Below are positions 10,444-22,199 of a stretch of DNA of 64,000 nucleotides, piece after piece. How positions within the stretch are numbered: position 1 is the first letter of the stretch; every line of letters begins with the position of its first letter. Made by a program: the position numbers and the translations under genes. The notes beneath the pieces were generated by a model. That model was not told the origin of the DNA, did not search any database, and saw only the letters and a list, made by a program, of their open reading frames with translations. Source of the stretch: Typha latifolia (Eukaryota > Streptophyta > Magnoliopsida > Poales > Typhaceae). The stretch is taken from positions 7,440,001-7,504,000 of the forward strand of contig CM034103.1 in NCBI GenBank assembly GCA_019914945.1, written 5' to 3'.

Positions 10444-11371
10444 TCGCCTTTTTGGTGAAGGGTCGATCTCTTCCAATTCTTGATCTGGACTAGATCTGGC
10501 ACGGAACTTTGAAATTAGATCCCAAAAGATTCTGTCCTCGGATCGACGTGAGATTTTGATATGTTGTAGCCTCGTAAAAGAGCTTTCCAACAAATCTAGT
10601 TACAGGCGAATCGGAGTTGGGGATCTCGAGATATTGTTCGTTTAGTGGCCGAACGTCAGGATGCTCTGTGTTTGGATTCGTGGATGGAGGCACGAGATCC
10701 TAGGTAATGGTGGATGGTGGTGGACCGGCGTTAATGTGGTGGCACCGGTGAAAAGTGATGGTGGAACGGCTGTGGTTGATGGAAGGATTAGGGCAAGTGT
10801 TGGATAGATTGGACGAAGGGGGAGAAGAGGGCCACCCCTAAGGGACTAGGGTGATTAGCCGGACGAGCGAGGTTAGAAGCGGCGTCGCCGGGGATTGAGA
10901 GAACGGGAGCAAAGAAGACGAAGGAGGCAAGGCAAAACTCAATCTCAATAATCAATAATGATTTTGGTTGCCCTACACATCCTTTTATAGGCTAACCAAC
11001 AACTCACATTAACCCTAAAACACAATTTTCGTCGACCGCGTTCGAACTCGCCTGACCGCATTCGAACGCACCGAATTAGCTCTTCTGGATTTGCAAACGT
11101 GATGCAGGCGTTCGAACGCGTGATCGAACGCGCCTGTCGGTATTTGCGAACGCGATGCAGGCGTTCACAGTGCGTTCGAACGCGGTCTACATTCTCTTCT
11201 CCACGTTCACAACCCCGTTCACAAACCGCGTTCGAACTCACTCCACCCGCGTTCGAACGCGACTTACAGAAAACTTATTTTAATGGAAATTAAACACTAA
11301 AACATGAAATAAAAACACTCCTAAAGTGAACCCATGCTCGAGACGACGTCGGTGAAATCTGAATCATATCA
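10350..11371 (-). mobile_element. GyA solo LTR with extra primer-binding sites inside its end
   Basis: A 1,022-bp LTR on the reverse strand, from TGATACGATC to AATCATATCA. It is flanked by GTACG (10345-10349) and GTACA (11372-11376), a 5-bp target-site duplication with one mismatch. No internal region remains, so it is a solo LTR. It belongs to the same young subfamily as 30776-36168 (shared CGCCTGTCGGTATTTGCG). Its 3' end (left side) carries two extra LTR-end/PBS units. Confidence 0.9.
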
Positions 11372-11916
11372 GTACATTCGAACGCGGTTGTGAACGCCTG
11401 CATCATGTCCAGAGAGTGTGAATTGTGCGTTTGAACGTCGCGTTCGAACGCGCTATGAACGCCGCGTTTGAATGTGCTGTGAATGCCTGTATCGCGTTCG
11501 CAAATCCAGAGAAGTGGGAAACAAGTGCGTTCGGTCGTGCGTTCGAACGCCTGCATCGCGTTCGCAAATCCAGAGAAGAGAGAACTAGGTGCGTTCGAAC
11601 GCAATCGACGATAATGTACTGTTTAGGGTTAATTTTGAATTGTTTTGTTAGCCTCTAAAGGATGTGGATGGCAACCAAAGAATTATTATTGAAGAATTGA
11701 GTTTTGCCTTGCCTCCTTCATCTTCTTCACTTTCGTTTGATTCTCCTAAAACTAGATTCGTTGGAAAGCTCTTTTCTGGGGCTACAATATATCAAAATCT
11801 CAGGTCGATCCGATGGTAGCATCTTTCGAGATCTATTTACAAAGTTCCGTTCCAGATCCAGTCTAGATTTGAGAATTGGGAGAGATCGAACCTTAGCCAA
11901 AGGGGAGATCGTATCA

Positions 11917-13126
11917 TTGCCAAGCCATTCGATTGGAATCTCCATCTCTAATATGGTACTAAGTCGTCATCGACGCCTAGCAAGTACACAAACTAGCTCC
12001 ATGATCTCTGTCTCCTCCAATGGCTCCGGTAGAACTGATCCAAGGACCTCATGATCACCAATCTGCTCCCTAAGCAATGAAACATGGAAGACAAGATGCA
12101 CTCTTAATCCCTCTAGCAACTCCAAATGATATGCAATCGAACCAATACGCTCTAATATCCGAAATAGATCTAAATAGCGATGTGCTAACTTCTAGTTTCG
12201 TATCGGACGTAAGGTCACTTGTCAATACGGCTGCACCCTCACAAACACCCAACTACCGATGTCGAACTCCTGCTCCCTATGGCTGTGATCATAAACTTGT
12301 TTCATGCGGTTTTGAGCAAGTTTAAGATGGGCACGCAACCTCTTCAATGTGGCGTCTCTATCCATGAAAGCTAAGTCCATCTCCGTCCGCTCTGTAGATG
12401 TCACCGGATCATAAGCGCGTAATGTCAGAGCCGTGCCCCCATATACTACCTCGAATGGAGTCATGCCAATACTGCTATGAGATGCGGTGTTGTAAGACCA
12501 CTCCGCCCACGGTAAGAACTCTAACCATCGTCTGGGCATCTCTCCAACAAAGCACCTCAAGTATTGCTCAACACCTCGATTGACCACCTTGCCTTGGCTG
12601 TCTGTCTGTGGATGGTAGGCCGAACTGAAGTTCAATCGAGTCCATGGTAATCTAAAAAATTCTATCCAAAAATCGCTCATAAATACACGATCACGATTTG
12701 AGATAATCGTGCATGCCATGCCATTTAACTAAGCAACATCTCTCACGAAAATTTTAGCCACTAACTTGGTTGAAAATGGATGTGACAATGCCGAAAAGTG
12801 CACATACTTGCTCGATCCGTCAGCCACCATAAAGATAATAGAATAACCATGTACCAGTGGAATACCCTCTATGAAATCCATAGAAATGTCTTCCCAAACA
12901 CAGTCCGGTATAGGTAAAGGCTGAAGTAATCCGGCCAGTTTCAATGTGGTTGCCTTAGCCCTTTGACAGACTTTGCAAGCACGGACAAAACTTCTCACAT
13001 CTCGCCTCCATCCTAGCCACATGCAACTTTGAGATATCCTCCTATAAGTCCTCGAGATACTCTCATGACCAGCCTCTGGAGTTTGGTGGAAGTGCTCTAA
13101 CAATTTCTGCCGCAATCCATCATTTG
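11917..13126 (-). pseudogene. GyB integrase, GPY/F module and chromodomain start, inactive
   Basis: Integrase of a chromovirus. The zinc-binding part (HFHQTPEAGH ... CKVCQ) and first catalytic Asp (ISMDFIEG) are at 12729-13115. The remaining core is at 12222-12719. There the second catalytic Asp is Asn (SNRDRVF for SDRD) and the catalytic Glu is Lys (TDSQGKVVNR for TDGQTEVVNR), so strand transfer is impossible. The GPY/F and chromodomain region (about 11917-12250) is in pieces. It is cut on the left by a GyA LTR and on the right by LtrC copy 2. Confidence 0.88.
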
Positions 13127-13399
13127 CGAACCTAGCCCTAAGAACCTAGCCTTAAAAAAAATTAGTTTTGTATGGGTACGACGTGGCCGGCCATAGTGTG
13201 GCCGACCTCGTGCCCATGCAGCTGGGCATGGCGTGGGGGTGCCACGCACCGCCTAGCGTGGCCGCAGCCGGATCCAGTTGGCCACGGCAGGCCCCAGCGC
13301 CGCTGCAGTTGCCGCCAAACCCCCCCCCCCATCGCCTCTCTCTCACTTTGCCAACGTCGGCCTACGACCGCCGTCGCCGCCATCTCCACTAACACGGTG

Positions 13400-13490
13400 A
13401 GCCTCCTCTCTCTCTCTCTCTCACTCTCTCTCTCACTATCTCTCTCTCTTTCTCTCACTATCTCTCTCTCTCTCTTTTTCTTTTTCTTAC
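13400..13490. repeat. CT microsatellite in LtrC copy 2
   Basis: CT-rich tract, counterpart of the GA tracts of copy 1 (opposite orientation). Frames across it are Ser/Leu repeats without coding meaning. Confidence 0.9.
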
Positions 13491-14878
13491 TTTGGGCTCG
13501 GGCCCGTCGGAGCTGAGCCGCCGACGAGAGGCCAGCAGCTGGCTGGCCACCAGCTGCTGGTGTCCTCCCCGCCGGCCTAGGTCCGCACCTCCCTCTTTCT
13601 TCCCTTCTTCTCTTCTCTTCTTCCTTCTTCTTCCTTCTTCTTTTCTTTTTCTTCTTCCTCAGCTGCTTCTTCTGTTCTTATTTTTCTGCACTGTAGCAGA
13701 CCAGTGCTGGGCCAAGCCCAACACTAGTACTAGTGATCCATTATTCTTTTTAATTTTATTATTTATTTATTTAGGTATTTCTATCTTAATTAATACAAAT
13801 AGATTTAGACATTATTTATTTTAATAATAATACATATTCATCATTATTATTATTGGTAATTAAAGTTTATTCATGATTAATTAGGTTATAAACTATTACA
13901 CATAAATATAGGTAATACTTATATTTATTTATTTATTTATTTACTTATATGTATATTAGATTAATAGATAGATTTATAAATTATAATTATTAGATTTATA
14001 TTCTAATATTCTTATGATATATATTTTAAGTAATTCTATTAATTTATTATATATTGTTATTTTTTTAACAAATAAAATACTAGGTTTATGTATTTATTTA
14101 TTATTTTATAAAGTAATCTTTAATTAATCAAGATATAATTATAGTTAGGTTTTCATCTATAGTTTTATTTTTATTTTTATCTGTAATTAAAAGTCTAGCT
14201 AGTAATAAAGATAAGCAAAAATTCTAAAACCTTCTAAATCATCATATATTACATGAACGGATTTTAATTAGATAAACGGCTAACATCATAGTACTTAAAT
14301 AATTTCATATTCTAACCCCCCTATTCAAGATCCCGTGGACTTAGCTATCGAGGCTTGATCATTGTCGTAGCAATGTGAACGAGTGGTTGTTTGATATTTG
14401 CCGTGGTGGTGAGTAGTCTTATCCCCTAGACGTTTTTCTCAAATTAGGATATATTATATCTTATGTACATACATGTTTTGGCCTCCAGCATGATTATATG
14501 GCTTTATCTAGAGATGATTACAGTCAAGCATATTTTATCATGCATTTGATCTGGCTGATTTGAAATATGAGTACATTGGTGATATATAGAGATGATTATA
14601 CTATTACAGTTTTATGTCGGGATGATCTCTATCATGAGTATGCATGTGATAGAGTAGCAAAAGTATACATATGTTAGATACATCGTTAGAGTCGGCATTA
14701 CATCATTTTTCTCTTGGCTTCTTTACCACCTAAATTCTTGACTTGCATGATCTGTTACAGTATTGGATATATGCATATGATTTATCATGTATAGGAAATC
14801 ATAAAAGTGCATGTGTATGTGATGTGATCTGATATGATGTGATGGTTGGAACGGTATCTGGTCTAGACTGGTACTGGA

Positions 14879-15106
14879 CATACTCTTAGCGTATGGCAAA
14901 GTATGGCGATGGCTGATGATTGTACTCTTAGCGTATGACAGGGTACAACTATCATTGATATACTCTTAGCGTATGGCAGGGTATGATTACTTTCTTCTGA
15001 GATACCCTTAGCGTTTGGCAGGGTATGATTTATCTACAGAGATACCCTTAGCGTATGGCAGGGTATGATTTATCTATAGAGATACTCTTAGCATATGACA
15101 GGGTAT
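14879..15106 (+). repeat. Six-hairpin tandem array in LtrC copy 2
   Basis: Six units with arms like ATACYCT/AGGGTAT and loop TAGCGTATGGC. The second unit is GTACTCT...AGGGTAC, i.e. both stem arms changed together relative to the other units. Confidence 0.85.
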
Positions 15107-16103
15107 GTTCTGAGCTTGTGACATGATGTGTATCGAATTTTGGGCCGGGTACCATAGTCCAGCATGGTGGATGATATTCATAGTTGAGATGGATGATTGT
15201 GATAATGAGAGATATGTGGATTATATTTGGTTCTGACATATACGATTATCTAGTGGTTGGCATGCATCATGCATCATCATTGATGTGACTAGTATCATTG
15301 GATCATAATTAATATACATGATATGTTGTTATATTCGGTGATGTTATGCGGTAATTTTATCATGTGATATATTTTTGGTTGAGCATATAATTTGCTCATT
15401 CATGAGAATTGATTTCATTCATATATATGTCATTGAGGATACATATATACATGTTCATACATGGCATCATGCTACTTTCTAATTTATATTATCCAGTACA
15501 TGATTTACTTTCTGTTTGGCATCACTGATTCGGGGTAAGGTCTATTCACTGAGCCTTTTGCTCATGACTCTCGTTATTTATTTTCTAACCATACGCTACT
15601 ATGGTACGTGATACTGACTCGAGATATTCCGATGAGATATTTTAGAAAGATGAGGTGAGCTATAGACGCGAGATTGTATAGAAGATAGTTTAATCAGATA
15701 TTGAGTCGTACCATTATTTTTTATTTGTACTTCATTGTACAGACAATAATTGGTATAATACAGGTCAGACTATAGTGTACTATTGTATCAGTTGTTTAGT
15801 TGTACCTTGATGTTTTGTTGTGGCCTGTGTGGGTTTTGCCAGATTAATTTATGGTATAGTGTATATTATTGTGGACTTGGATATTCACATGTTAACAGGT
15901 TTATTTGGTTAATAGTATGTTTTATTTAGTGTTGGATTATGTGAGCATGGATATGTTAGCAAGTAGTATTTAATAATATCATGATTGTATGGGCACAGAA
16001 GACTATCTATACGTGACGGGCCCCACCTGACTTGTCGCGTGCGCCGAGCATGCCGTGTGGACGCGTGAGCGTACACATGCCCGTGCCGGGCGGGGGCGTT
16101 ACA

Positions 16104-17556
16104 CCTCCTCTGGACACTCTCCATCTTCAACAACCTCATCACCCGCCTTGAGACAGTCGATGACCATCACACTCTCGATCAGTTTGGAATACCGATGATC
16201 GGGGGTGAAACGTTCATCGCATCGAAAGCAAAGGCCCTTCGCTCTTCGATCCTCCACCTGGCCTAGTGTGAGAGTTCGAATGGTGGGTCTTGTGCCTCTT
16301 CTAACATTGAAAAAACGTCCCAAAGGTGGTCGTGATCTAGTACTAGAGCCAGGTTCTTTGAACTGCAGAATTTCCAACCGGCGTTCTAGGCGCAAACTGC
16401 CTATCTCAGTTGCCCCAACTTGTTTTCGCTGCCATCTTGAGAGCCTTATGTTTTTGCTCGATCCTCACGGCCTTCTCAAAGGTCTCCTCAAGAGTGGTAG
16501 GGCATAGAGCACGAACATCCGCCTATATCTCCTCTCGCAGCCCTGAAATAAATGTGCTCATCAATGTCGGCTCGAGTCAAGGTGATCCACAACGACTACT
16601 AACTCTTTCAAATTCTGCTTGGTACTCTAATACGGTCATTCTCTGAACCATCTTCCTTAATGTGGCAGCAAAATCTTCATATGCCGCTGTCCCAAATCTG
16701 CGTGTAATCCTCTTACAAAAGTCAGCTCAACCGGTAAATCCTCCGCCACGAATAATCGATCTATACTAATTCAATGCCATTCTTTGGAGGTGAAAGCTTG
16801 CCATCTGGACCTTTGTGTCCTCCGCCGTCCCTTGACAATCAAAGTATTGTTCAACTTGAAACACCCAATCCATTGGATCACCTCCTTGGAATTAAGTGAA
16901 GTCCACGCCTGTGGTTCTCCCTCGAATAGCATTGTCGGGTTCGCGAAAGATCCTTGGTTCAGGTTTGAACCTTTGTGCATGATGATCTCCTCCTCTAAAT
17001 TCTCGAGCACGTCCATCGCCATCTCCGAAGGGATCAACCTCATCCTCAAAGTGCCAATCCTTCTCATCGACGAAGCGCACAAGACGCTTCTCGGGTTCCA
17101 CCACCGTCGGTCTTGGGTTTTGTAACGAAGGTGAGGGATGATGTGTAAGCATAGGTAAAAGAGGGTCATTGACACTAACATGTCGCACTTGGACCTGTAG
17201 GGTATCGGTTCAGTGTGGTCCCACCATTGGTCCTTCTTGAGGCACCGATCGTCGTCGAGGAGATGATGAAGCCGATCAATTCATGACATATTCCGTTAGA
17301 TCATTGTAATCCTTTTGCATTGCGTCAACTCTATGCAGCAATGTTTGGAACATGCCCCTAAGTTCATCCGCCAAGCCCATATTTACAATCATGGACGTTG
17401 GTTGACTCAGTCTTGCCATGGTTGCTCCAAAGTAATCGGCCTCACGATTAAGGTTATAGTGGATTGAGTCTTCCTTTGTTAGTGTGCTCTTTATTGGTTT
17501 CCTTGTTCATGTTATCTTCCTTGTTTCAACCATTAATAGAGGTCTGAGGTTTGCCT
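16104..17556 (-). pseudogene. GyB gag and start of protease region
   Basis: Reverse-strand gag. The N-terminal part lies at about 16900-17420. The capsid core around 16600-16880 includes VFQVEQYFDCQGT (read through stops), and the zinc knuckle at 16099-16395 has LCFRCDERFTPDHR. Many stops and shifts break the frame. It is truncated at 16104 by LtrC copy 2 inside the acidic linker before protease. Its own 5' LTR and primer-binding site follow at 17557-18380, so the orientation is certain. Confidence 0.82.
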
Positions 17557-17569
17557 GGCTCTGATACCA
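17557..17569 (-). promoter_or_regulatory. Primer-binding site (GyB)
   Basis: GGCTCTGATACCA, the exact reverse complement of TGGTATCAGAGCC. It is three bases from the LTR end at 17573. A second degenerate copy (TTCTTGTACCA) lies just inside the LTR at about 17581-17591, as in the GyB LTR at 49822-50160. Confidence 0.85.
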
Positions 17570-17572
17570 AAT

Positions 17573-18380
17573 TGATGTGTTCTTGTACCAAAAGATAGGC
17601 TACGGAACGATTTCTTCAAGATCTGAATTTATTACAGTAATCAGTCCACGCAATCATGGGAAAATATTTGTCAAATGATCTTCTAGAGTCAGAAAATTAT
17701 GAAACCAAGTAATTAGATCCATAACTCCCTAATCTATAATTTAAGTATTTATGCCCTTCGCAGATTCGAACTAAAACTGGGATGAAAACATGAAAGAACG
17801 CGGGTGATGGTGGTGGTGACGGGTGGAGTGAATGTTAGGGTTATAGATGATTATGGAGATGAAGATGGATGGCGGATGTGGTTAAGGAATATAGACAAAA
17901 GGGAAGAACTGGTCGAGATCCCAAATAAGAGGGAGGAATCGATAGTAAAGGGAGATTAGAAGTTAGAAGAGACATTGCCAATGGTAGAGGTGGTAAGTTG
18001 GTGAAGAGGAAGGAGGGAGATTAGGGTAGATAGAAGATAGAGAGGCAAAAACCAATATTCCAATAACATAATGAATTTGGTTGCCATCCACACCTTTATA
18101 GAGGCTAACCAATAAGTCCTAATAAAAATAATTAAAATAAGTAACCCAAATTCTAGAGGATTCTCGTCGATTACGTTCGAATGTGATCAATCGCGTTTGA
18201 ACTCGCCTGACCATGTTTGAACGCGCATTATGCATTCTCTATATTTGTGAACCTGATGTAGGCGTTCGCAAGGGCGTTCAAACGCGACCCCTCCTACGTT
18301 CAAACGCGACCTATAGGAATTTTATTTTAATGAAAATAAACAACTAATGTAATAAGAAAAGATCCTAACTAAATGTATCA
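17573..18380 (-). mobile_element. GyB LTR (5' LTR of the gag to its left)
   Basis: 808 bp, from TGATGTGTTCTTGTACC to AAATGTATCA. Contains the TATA/leader region (CACACCTTTATAGAGGC, reverse strand) and a few GTTCGAAC-type palindromes at about 18170-18320. Right of it begins a forward GyB gag fragment. Confidence 0.8.
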
Positions 18381-18556
18381 AGCACACTGACAAGGGAATA
18401 CTGATTCCATAAAAACCCTAACCGAGGGTCGATTCCCTTGGGGCGGCCATGGTAGGACCGAGTCAACCAACGTTCCTAGGTGTAGACATGGGCTTGGCGG
18501 ATGAACTTAGGGGCATGTTCCAAATATTGTTGCATCGGGTGGACGCAATGCAGAAT
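18381..18556 (+). pseudogene. GyB gag N-terminal fragment
   Basis: Forward-strand match to the gag start of the copy at 36808 (TVGPSQPT-like, then MGLADELRGMFQ). It ends at ATGCAGAAT, where LtrC copy 3 begins. Only about 55 codons remain. Confidence 0.75.
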
Positions 18557-19346
18557 TGTAATGCCCCCGCCCTGCCTAGGCACGTGCATGACCACGCACC
18601 CACACGGCACGCGCGATGCACGCGACAGGTTAGGCAGGGCCCGTCACACAGAGATACACTCCTGTGCACATACAACCATGACATCATCAAATACTACCTG
18701 CTAACATATCCATGCTCATATAATCCAACATCAAATAAATCATACTATGAACCAAATAAACATGTTAACATATGAATATCAAAGTCCACAATAATATACA
18801 CTAGACCACTACATAATCTGGCAGGACCCACCCAGGCGACAACAAACCATCAAGATACAACTAAAACAACTAATACAAGAGTACAGTATGATTCGACTTG
18901 TATTATACAAATCATCGTCTAATACAAAAGAGTACAAATATCAAATACTAGTATAACTCAATTTCTATATAAACTATCATCTATACCATCTCGCATCTAT
19001 AGCTCACCTCATCATCGCTCTAAAATATTTTCTCAAGATATCTTAAGTCGCTATCACGTACCATATACCTGAGTGAGTTAGAAAAGAAATAAAGAGAGAG
19101 TCATGAGCAAAAGGCTCAGTGAATAGACCTTACCCCGAATTAGTGATGCCAAATAGAGAGTAAATCATGTACTGGATAATATGAATCAAAAAGAGCATCA
19201 TATCATGAATGAATGTATTCTCATAAGTGAAAAGTAGATAACATGTCATAACTGATAAATTGTATAATCCTCGACAATGAATAAACAAATGTCCATGTCA
19301 TACTATCATCATAACTCTCTCTCAAATATGACACATGATGCATCTG
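18557..19346 (-). mobile_element. LtrC copy 3, left part
   Basis: Begins TGTAATGCCCCCG exactly like copy 1 and follows it to about the point corresponding to 5960, just before the hairpin array. There it is joined to a GyB LTR. No primer-binding site lies to the left, so this is a 3' or solo LTR. The array segment is absent from this copy. Confidence 0.75.
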
Positions 19347-20039
19347 GTTCACAAAAATAGAGAACACGAAATGCGTGTTCGAACGCCGCATTCGAACGCC
19401 TGCATCACGTTTGCATCGACAGATAACGCTTTTTGTGCGTTCGAACGCGATCAGGCGCGTTCGAACGTGATCAGCGGGATTCCACTAGGATTATGGTTAA
19501 TTATTATTACTAGGACTTGTTGGCAAACCTCTATAAAGGTGTGGATGGCAGCCAAATTCATGATGCTATTGGAATATTAGTTTCTTGCCTCTCTTTCTTC
19601 TATCTACCCTAATCTCCCTCCTCCCTCTTCACCAACCTACCACCTCTACCGTTGGCAAGGTCTCTCCTAACTTCTAATCTCTTTCGTTCGTTGAGACCTC
19701 CCTCTTCTTTGGGATCCCGACCACTTCTTCCCCTTCATCTTTATCCCTTAAACAACATCACCCATCCACCCTCATCTCCATTATCATCCATAACTCTAAC
19801 TTCCACTTCACCCGTCACCACCACCTTCATCCGCATTATATCGTATTTTCGTCCTAGTTACAGTTTGAATCTGCAAAAGGCTAAATAAAAAATGTAGATC
19901 TGGGAGTTAGGGATCGATTCCACTTGGTTTAGTAATTTTCTGACTACGAGAAAATATTTGGTGAATATTTTTCCTCAGTTGCGCGGATTGCTTTCTGCAA
20001 TAAATTCATAACTTGAAGGAACTGTTCCATGACTCATCA
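19347..20039 (+). mobile_element. GyB LTR, 5'-truncated
   Basis: Matches GyB LTRs from the GAACGC-rich part (TTTGCATCGACAGATAACGC) through the leader to the end CATGACTCATCA. The first 150-200 bp are missing. TATA-like CTCTATAAAGG is at about 19528. It sits inside LtrC copy 3. Confidence 0.75.
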
Positions 20040-20399
20040 GTATGAGAAGGAAAACTTCAATAATTCAATGGTAATGTTTAGGTTGCCTTCCACATGTTTA
20101 GAGGCTAACCTAATAAGCAAACCGATCAAAAGATAACCCTAGGATAATGTAGTTTGCCGATCGCGTTCAAATGCGAGTCAAGCACGTTCGAACACGTTAA
20201 ATTCGTTTTGTCTTTGAAAACATGTGTAGACGTTCGAACGGCGCGTTTGAACACGGTCGAACGTGTTCGAACGCACTAAATACATTCTTTGTATTTGCGA
20301 ACGTATGTAGACATTTGAATGGCGTGCTCGAACGCGACTTCTTGGCATTTGAACACGACTGTTAAAAATCTTCATTCTTCCAAAACAAAAGTTATTTCC
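20040..20399 (-). mobile_element. GyA/GyB-type LTR fragment, reverse strand
   Basis: Matches the leader and palindrome region of the gypsy LTRs on the reverse strand (TTGCCTTCCACATGTTTAGAGG, then CGTTCGAACG variants at 20160-20360), without either LTR end. It closes the insertion within LtrC copy 3. Confidence 0.6.
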
Positions 20400-21678
20400 G
20401 AAACAAAAGTCAGGTCCAAGCCATATCTAGCTGAATATTAACATATACTAATCTCCAATCATCTCTATATATCATCAATATAGTCATATCCCATATCAGT
20501 CTAATCAAATGCATGATAAAATATGCTCAATTGAAATCATCTCTATATAAAACCATATATAATCATTTTGGAGGCCAAAACATGCTTATACATAATTATA
20601 TAATATATATCATAATTTAAGAAAGGCATCTAGGGAATAAGACTACTCCATATCTAATTAGAATACACAAACCATGTATCTCTCACATCCGTCAGTCAAG
20701 TGTCAACTCATTGCTAGCAAGGTCCATGGGGTCTCAAATAAGGGGTTCATGATATGAAAATATTTAATTACATGAAGTTAGTCATTTATCAACTTAGAAT
20801 TCATTCGTGTCAAATATAATAATTTATTAGACTTTATTAATTAACTAGGTTTATATTATAAATATATAGTTATGATAACATTAACATATTATCACTATAA
20901 ATTATATTCATTTACTAAAGACTCTACTTTCGAATTATATAATAAGCATACAATGATTATTCTCTTCTGATATAAAATATAAAAGTTTCAAATAAAAAAA
21001 AAAAAAAATTAAATACTATGTCTAATTATAATTCAATTAGTTTATAGCTACTACTTTTAATTAACTAATTACTAACTATACATATAATAATCACTATCCA
21101 TTAATATAATAATAATTATCAAAGCTTAGCATTTTATTTTATAGAAAATAATATAATAATAAGGTGCGAGAAATGCATTGCATATATATATATGTATATG
21201 TATATGTATACATGAACATTAATAGAAACTTATATAGTTTAATCATAATAAAACTAAATATATAAAATATAAATATAAATATAAAATTATTATCAATAAG
21301 ACTACATGTATTAATCTAATAAATAATGGCTAAACTATAATTAAATTTATATGCAAGTAATTGTAATTATAATTAATAGATTATTATACTAAAAATACTT
21401 AGCTAATAATTATACTAGTGAGTGTAAACTATAAAAATTATTAACTATCTAAGTAAACTAATTTATCTAAATTTTAGGAAATAAATTATATAATTAATAG
21501 AAATTAACAAAAGGATGCAACCACTTTGCTACACTGTTGGGTCGAGCCCAGCACTATTGTAGAAAGAGGAGGAAGAACCGAGGTGGAGGAAGAAGAAGAA
21601 GAAGAAGAAGAAGAAGAAGAAGAAGAAGAAGAAGAAGAAGAAGAAGAAGAAGAAGAAGAAGAAGAAGAAGAAGAAGAA

Positions 21679-21727
<49 letters not shown>

Positions 21728-21956
21728 AAAGAGAAGAAGAAGAGAAGAGAAGAAAGGAAGGAAGGGGCGCCAGGCCAGCGGGTAGGGACTCGACTGCTGC
21801 TGGCCAACTAGTGGCTGGCCTCTTGCCAGCAGCTTGGCTCCAACAAGCCAAGTCCAAGGGCAAGAAAAAAAAGAGGAAGAGCGAGAGAGGAGAAAGAAAG
21901 AGGAAGAGAAGACAAGAAAGGAGAAGGGGGTGCGTGACACCCCCATATCCCATGTA
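20400..21956 (-). mobile_element. LtrC copy 3, right part
   Basis: Resumes LtrC at about the point corresponding to 6430 in copy 1 (TCATCTCTATATAAAACC, then the AT-rich block), followed by the short hairpin version (about 21533-21553) and the purine microsatellite. The usual end (GGGTTGTTATA) is not found, so the right edge near 21956 is approximate. Confidence 0.7.
21588..21730. repeat. Long GAA then GAAA microsatellite in LtrC copy 3
   Basis: About 31 consecutive GAA units (21588-21682) followed by about 11 GAAA units. It yields poly-Glu, poly-Arg/Lys, poly-Ser or poly-Phe frames on either strand, none of them genes. Other LtrC copies have GA, CT or short GAAA tracts at this place. Confidence 0.95.
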
Positions 21957-22199
21957 ATTACATGGGCACAAGGTTCTTGCCAAGGAACACAGCGACAACC
22001 AAGCTCCCCGCTCGCACTAAGTTGCACCATCGATGGAACCACCCTTTCATCAAAGGACTCTACCCCCACTGCTCCATGCTAGACCTGAGGAACTCTATGG
22101 GGGCTTTATGGGGAGCCAACCTAGAAGCCCCTTGCTACCCACGCTATAAGAAAGGTGTACTAAACTGGCAATAGTTTTCATAGCAATCGAGCACCGATT
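21957..22199. other. Unassigned sequence
   Basis: Mixed sequence without a recognisable LTR, domain or repeat; it includes the palindrome TGTAATTACA at about 21952-21961. It separates LtrC copy 3 from a gag fragment and could be the internal region of either neighbour. Confidence 0.4.

Larger units (their letters stand above)
10215..11916 (+). mobile_element. GyA LTR split by a solo LTR
   Basis: Starts TGATACGATTCGGACTTCAT after the pol tail, is interrupted at 10349, resumes at 11372, and ends GATCGTATCA at 11916. About 680 bp of its own sequence remains. It is the 3' LTR of the fragment to its left. GyB integrase sequence (TTGCCAAGCC...) lies to its right, showing that it inserted into, or recombined with, a GyB element. 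Confidence 0.8.
13127..16103 (+). mobile_element. LtrC long LTR, copy 2 (about 3 kb)
   Basis: The forward-strand counterpart of copy 1: a GC-rich start, CT microsatellites at about 13400-13490, the short hairpin (about 13706-13725), an AT-rich block, the hairpin array (14879-15106), and an end GGGGGCGTTACA at 16103. It lies between GyB integrase and GyB gag/protease, with neither a primer-binding site nor a polypurine tract beside it, so it looks like a solo LTR. The left edge is uncertain by about 20 bp and I found no clear target-site duplication. Confidence 0.78.

Noticed and set aside
13152..13824. Overlapping frames of 64-114 codons on both strands
   Set aside because: CT tracts and GC-rich LtrC sequence; frames are not conserved in the other LtrC copies.
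15048..15239. 63-codon reverse frame, repeated at 59095-59286
   Set aside because: It is present only because LtrC copies are homologous there; the other LtrC copies break it, and it overlaps the hairpin array.
13127..16103. Target-site duplication for LtrC copy 2
   Set aside because: Flanks (TCATT-like left, CCTCC right) do not match, and the left edge is uncertain.
21526..21998. Long open frames with poly-Glu, poly-Arg, poly-Ser or poly-Phe
   Set aside because: They are readings of the GAA/GAAA microsatellite on both strands and in several frames, with no conserved flanks.
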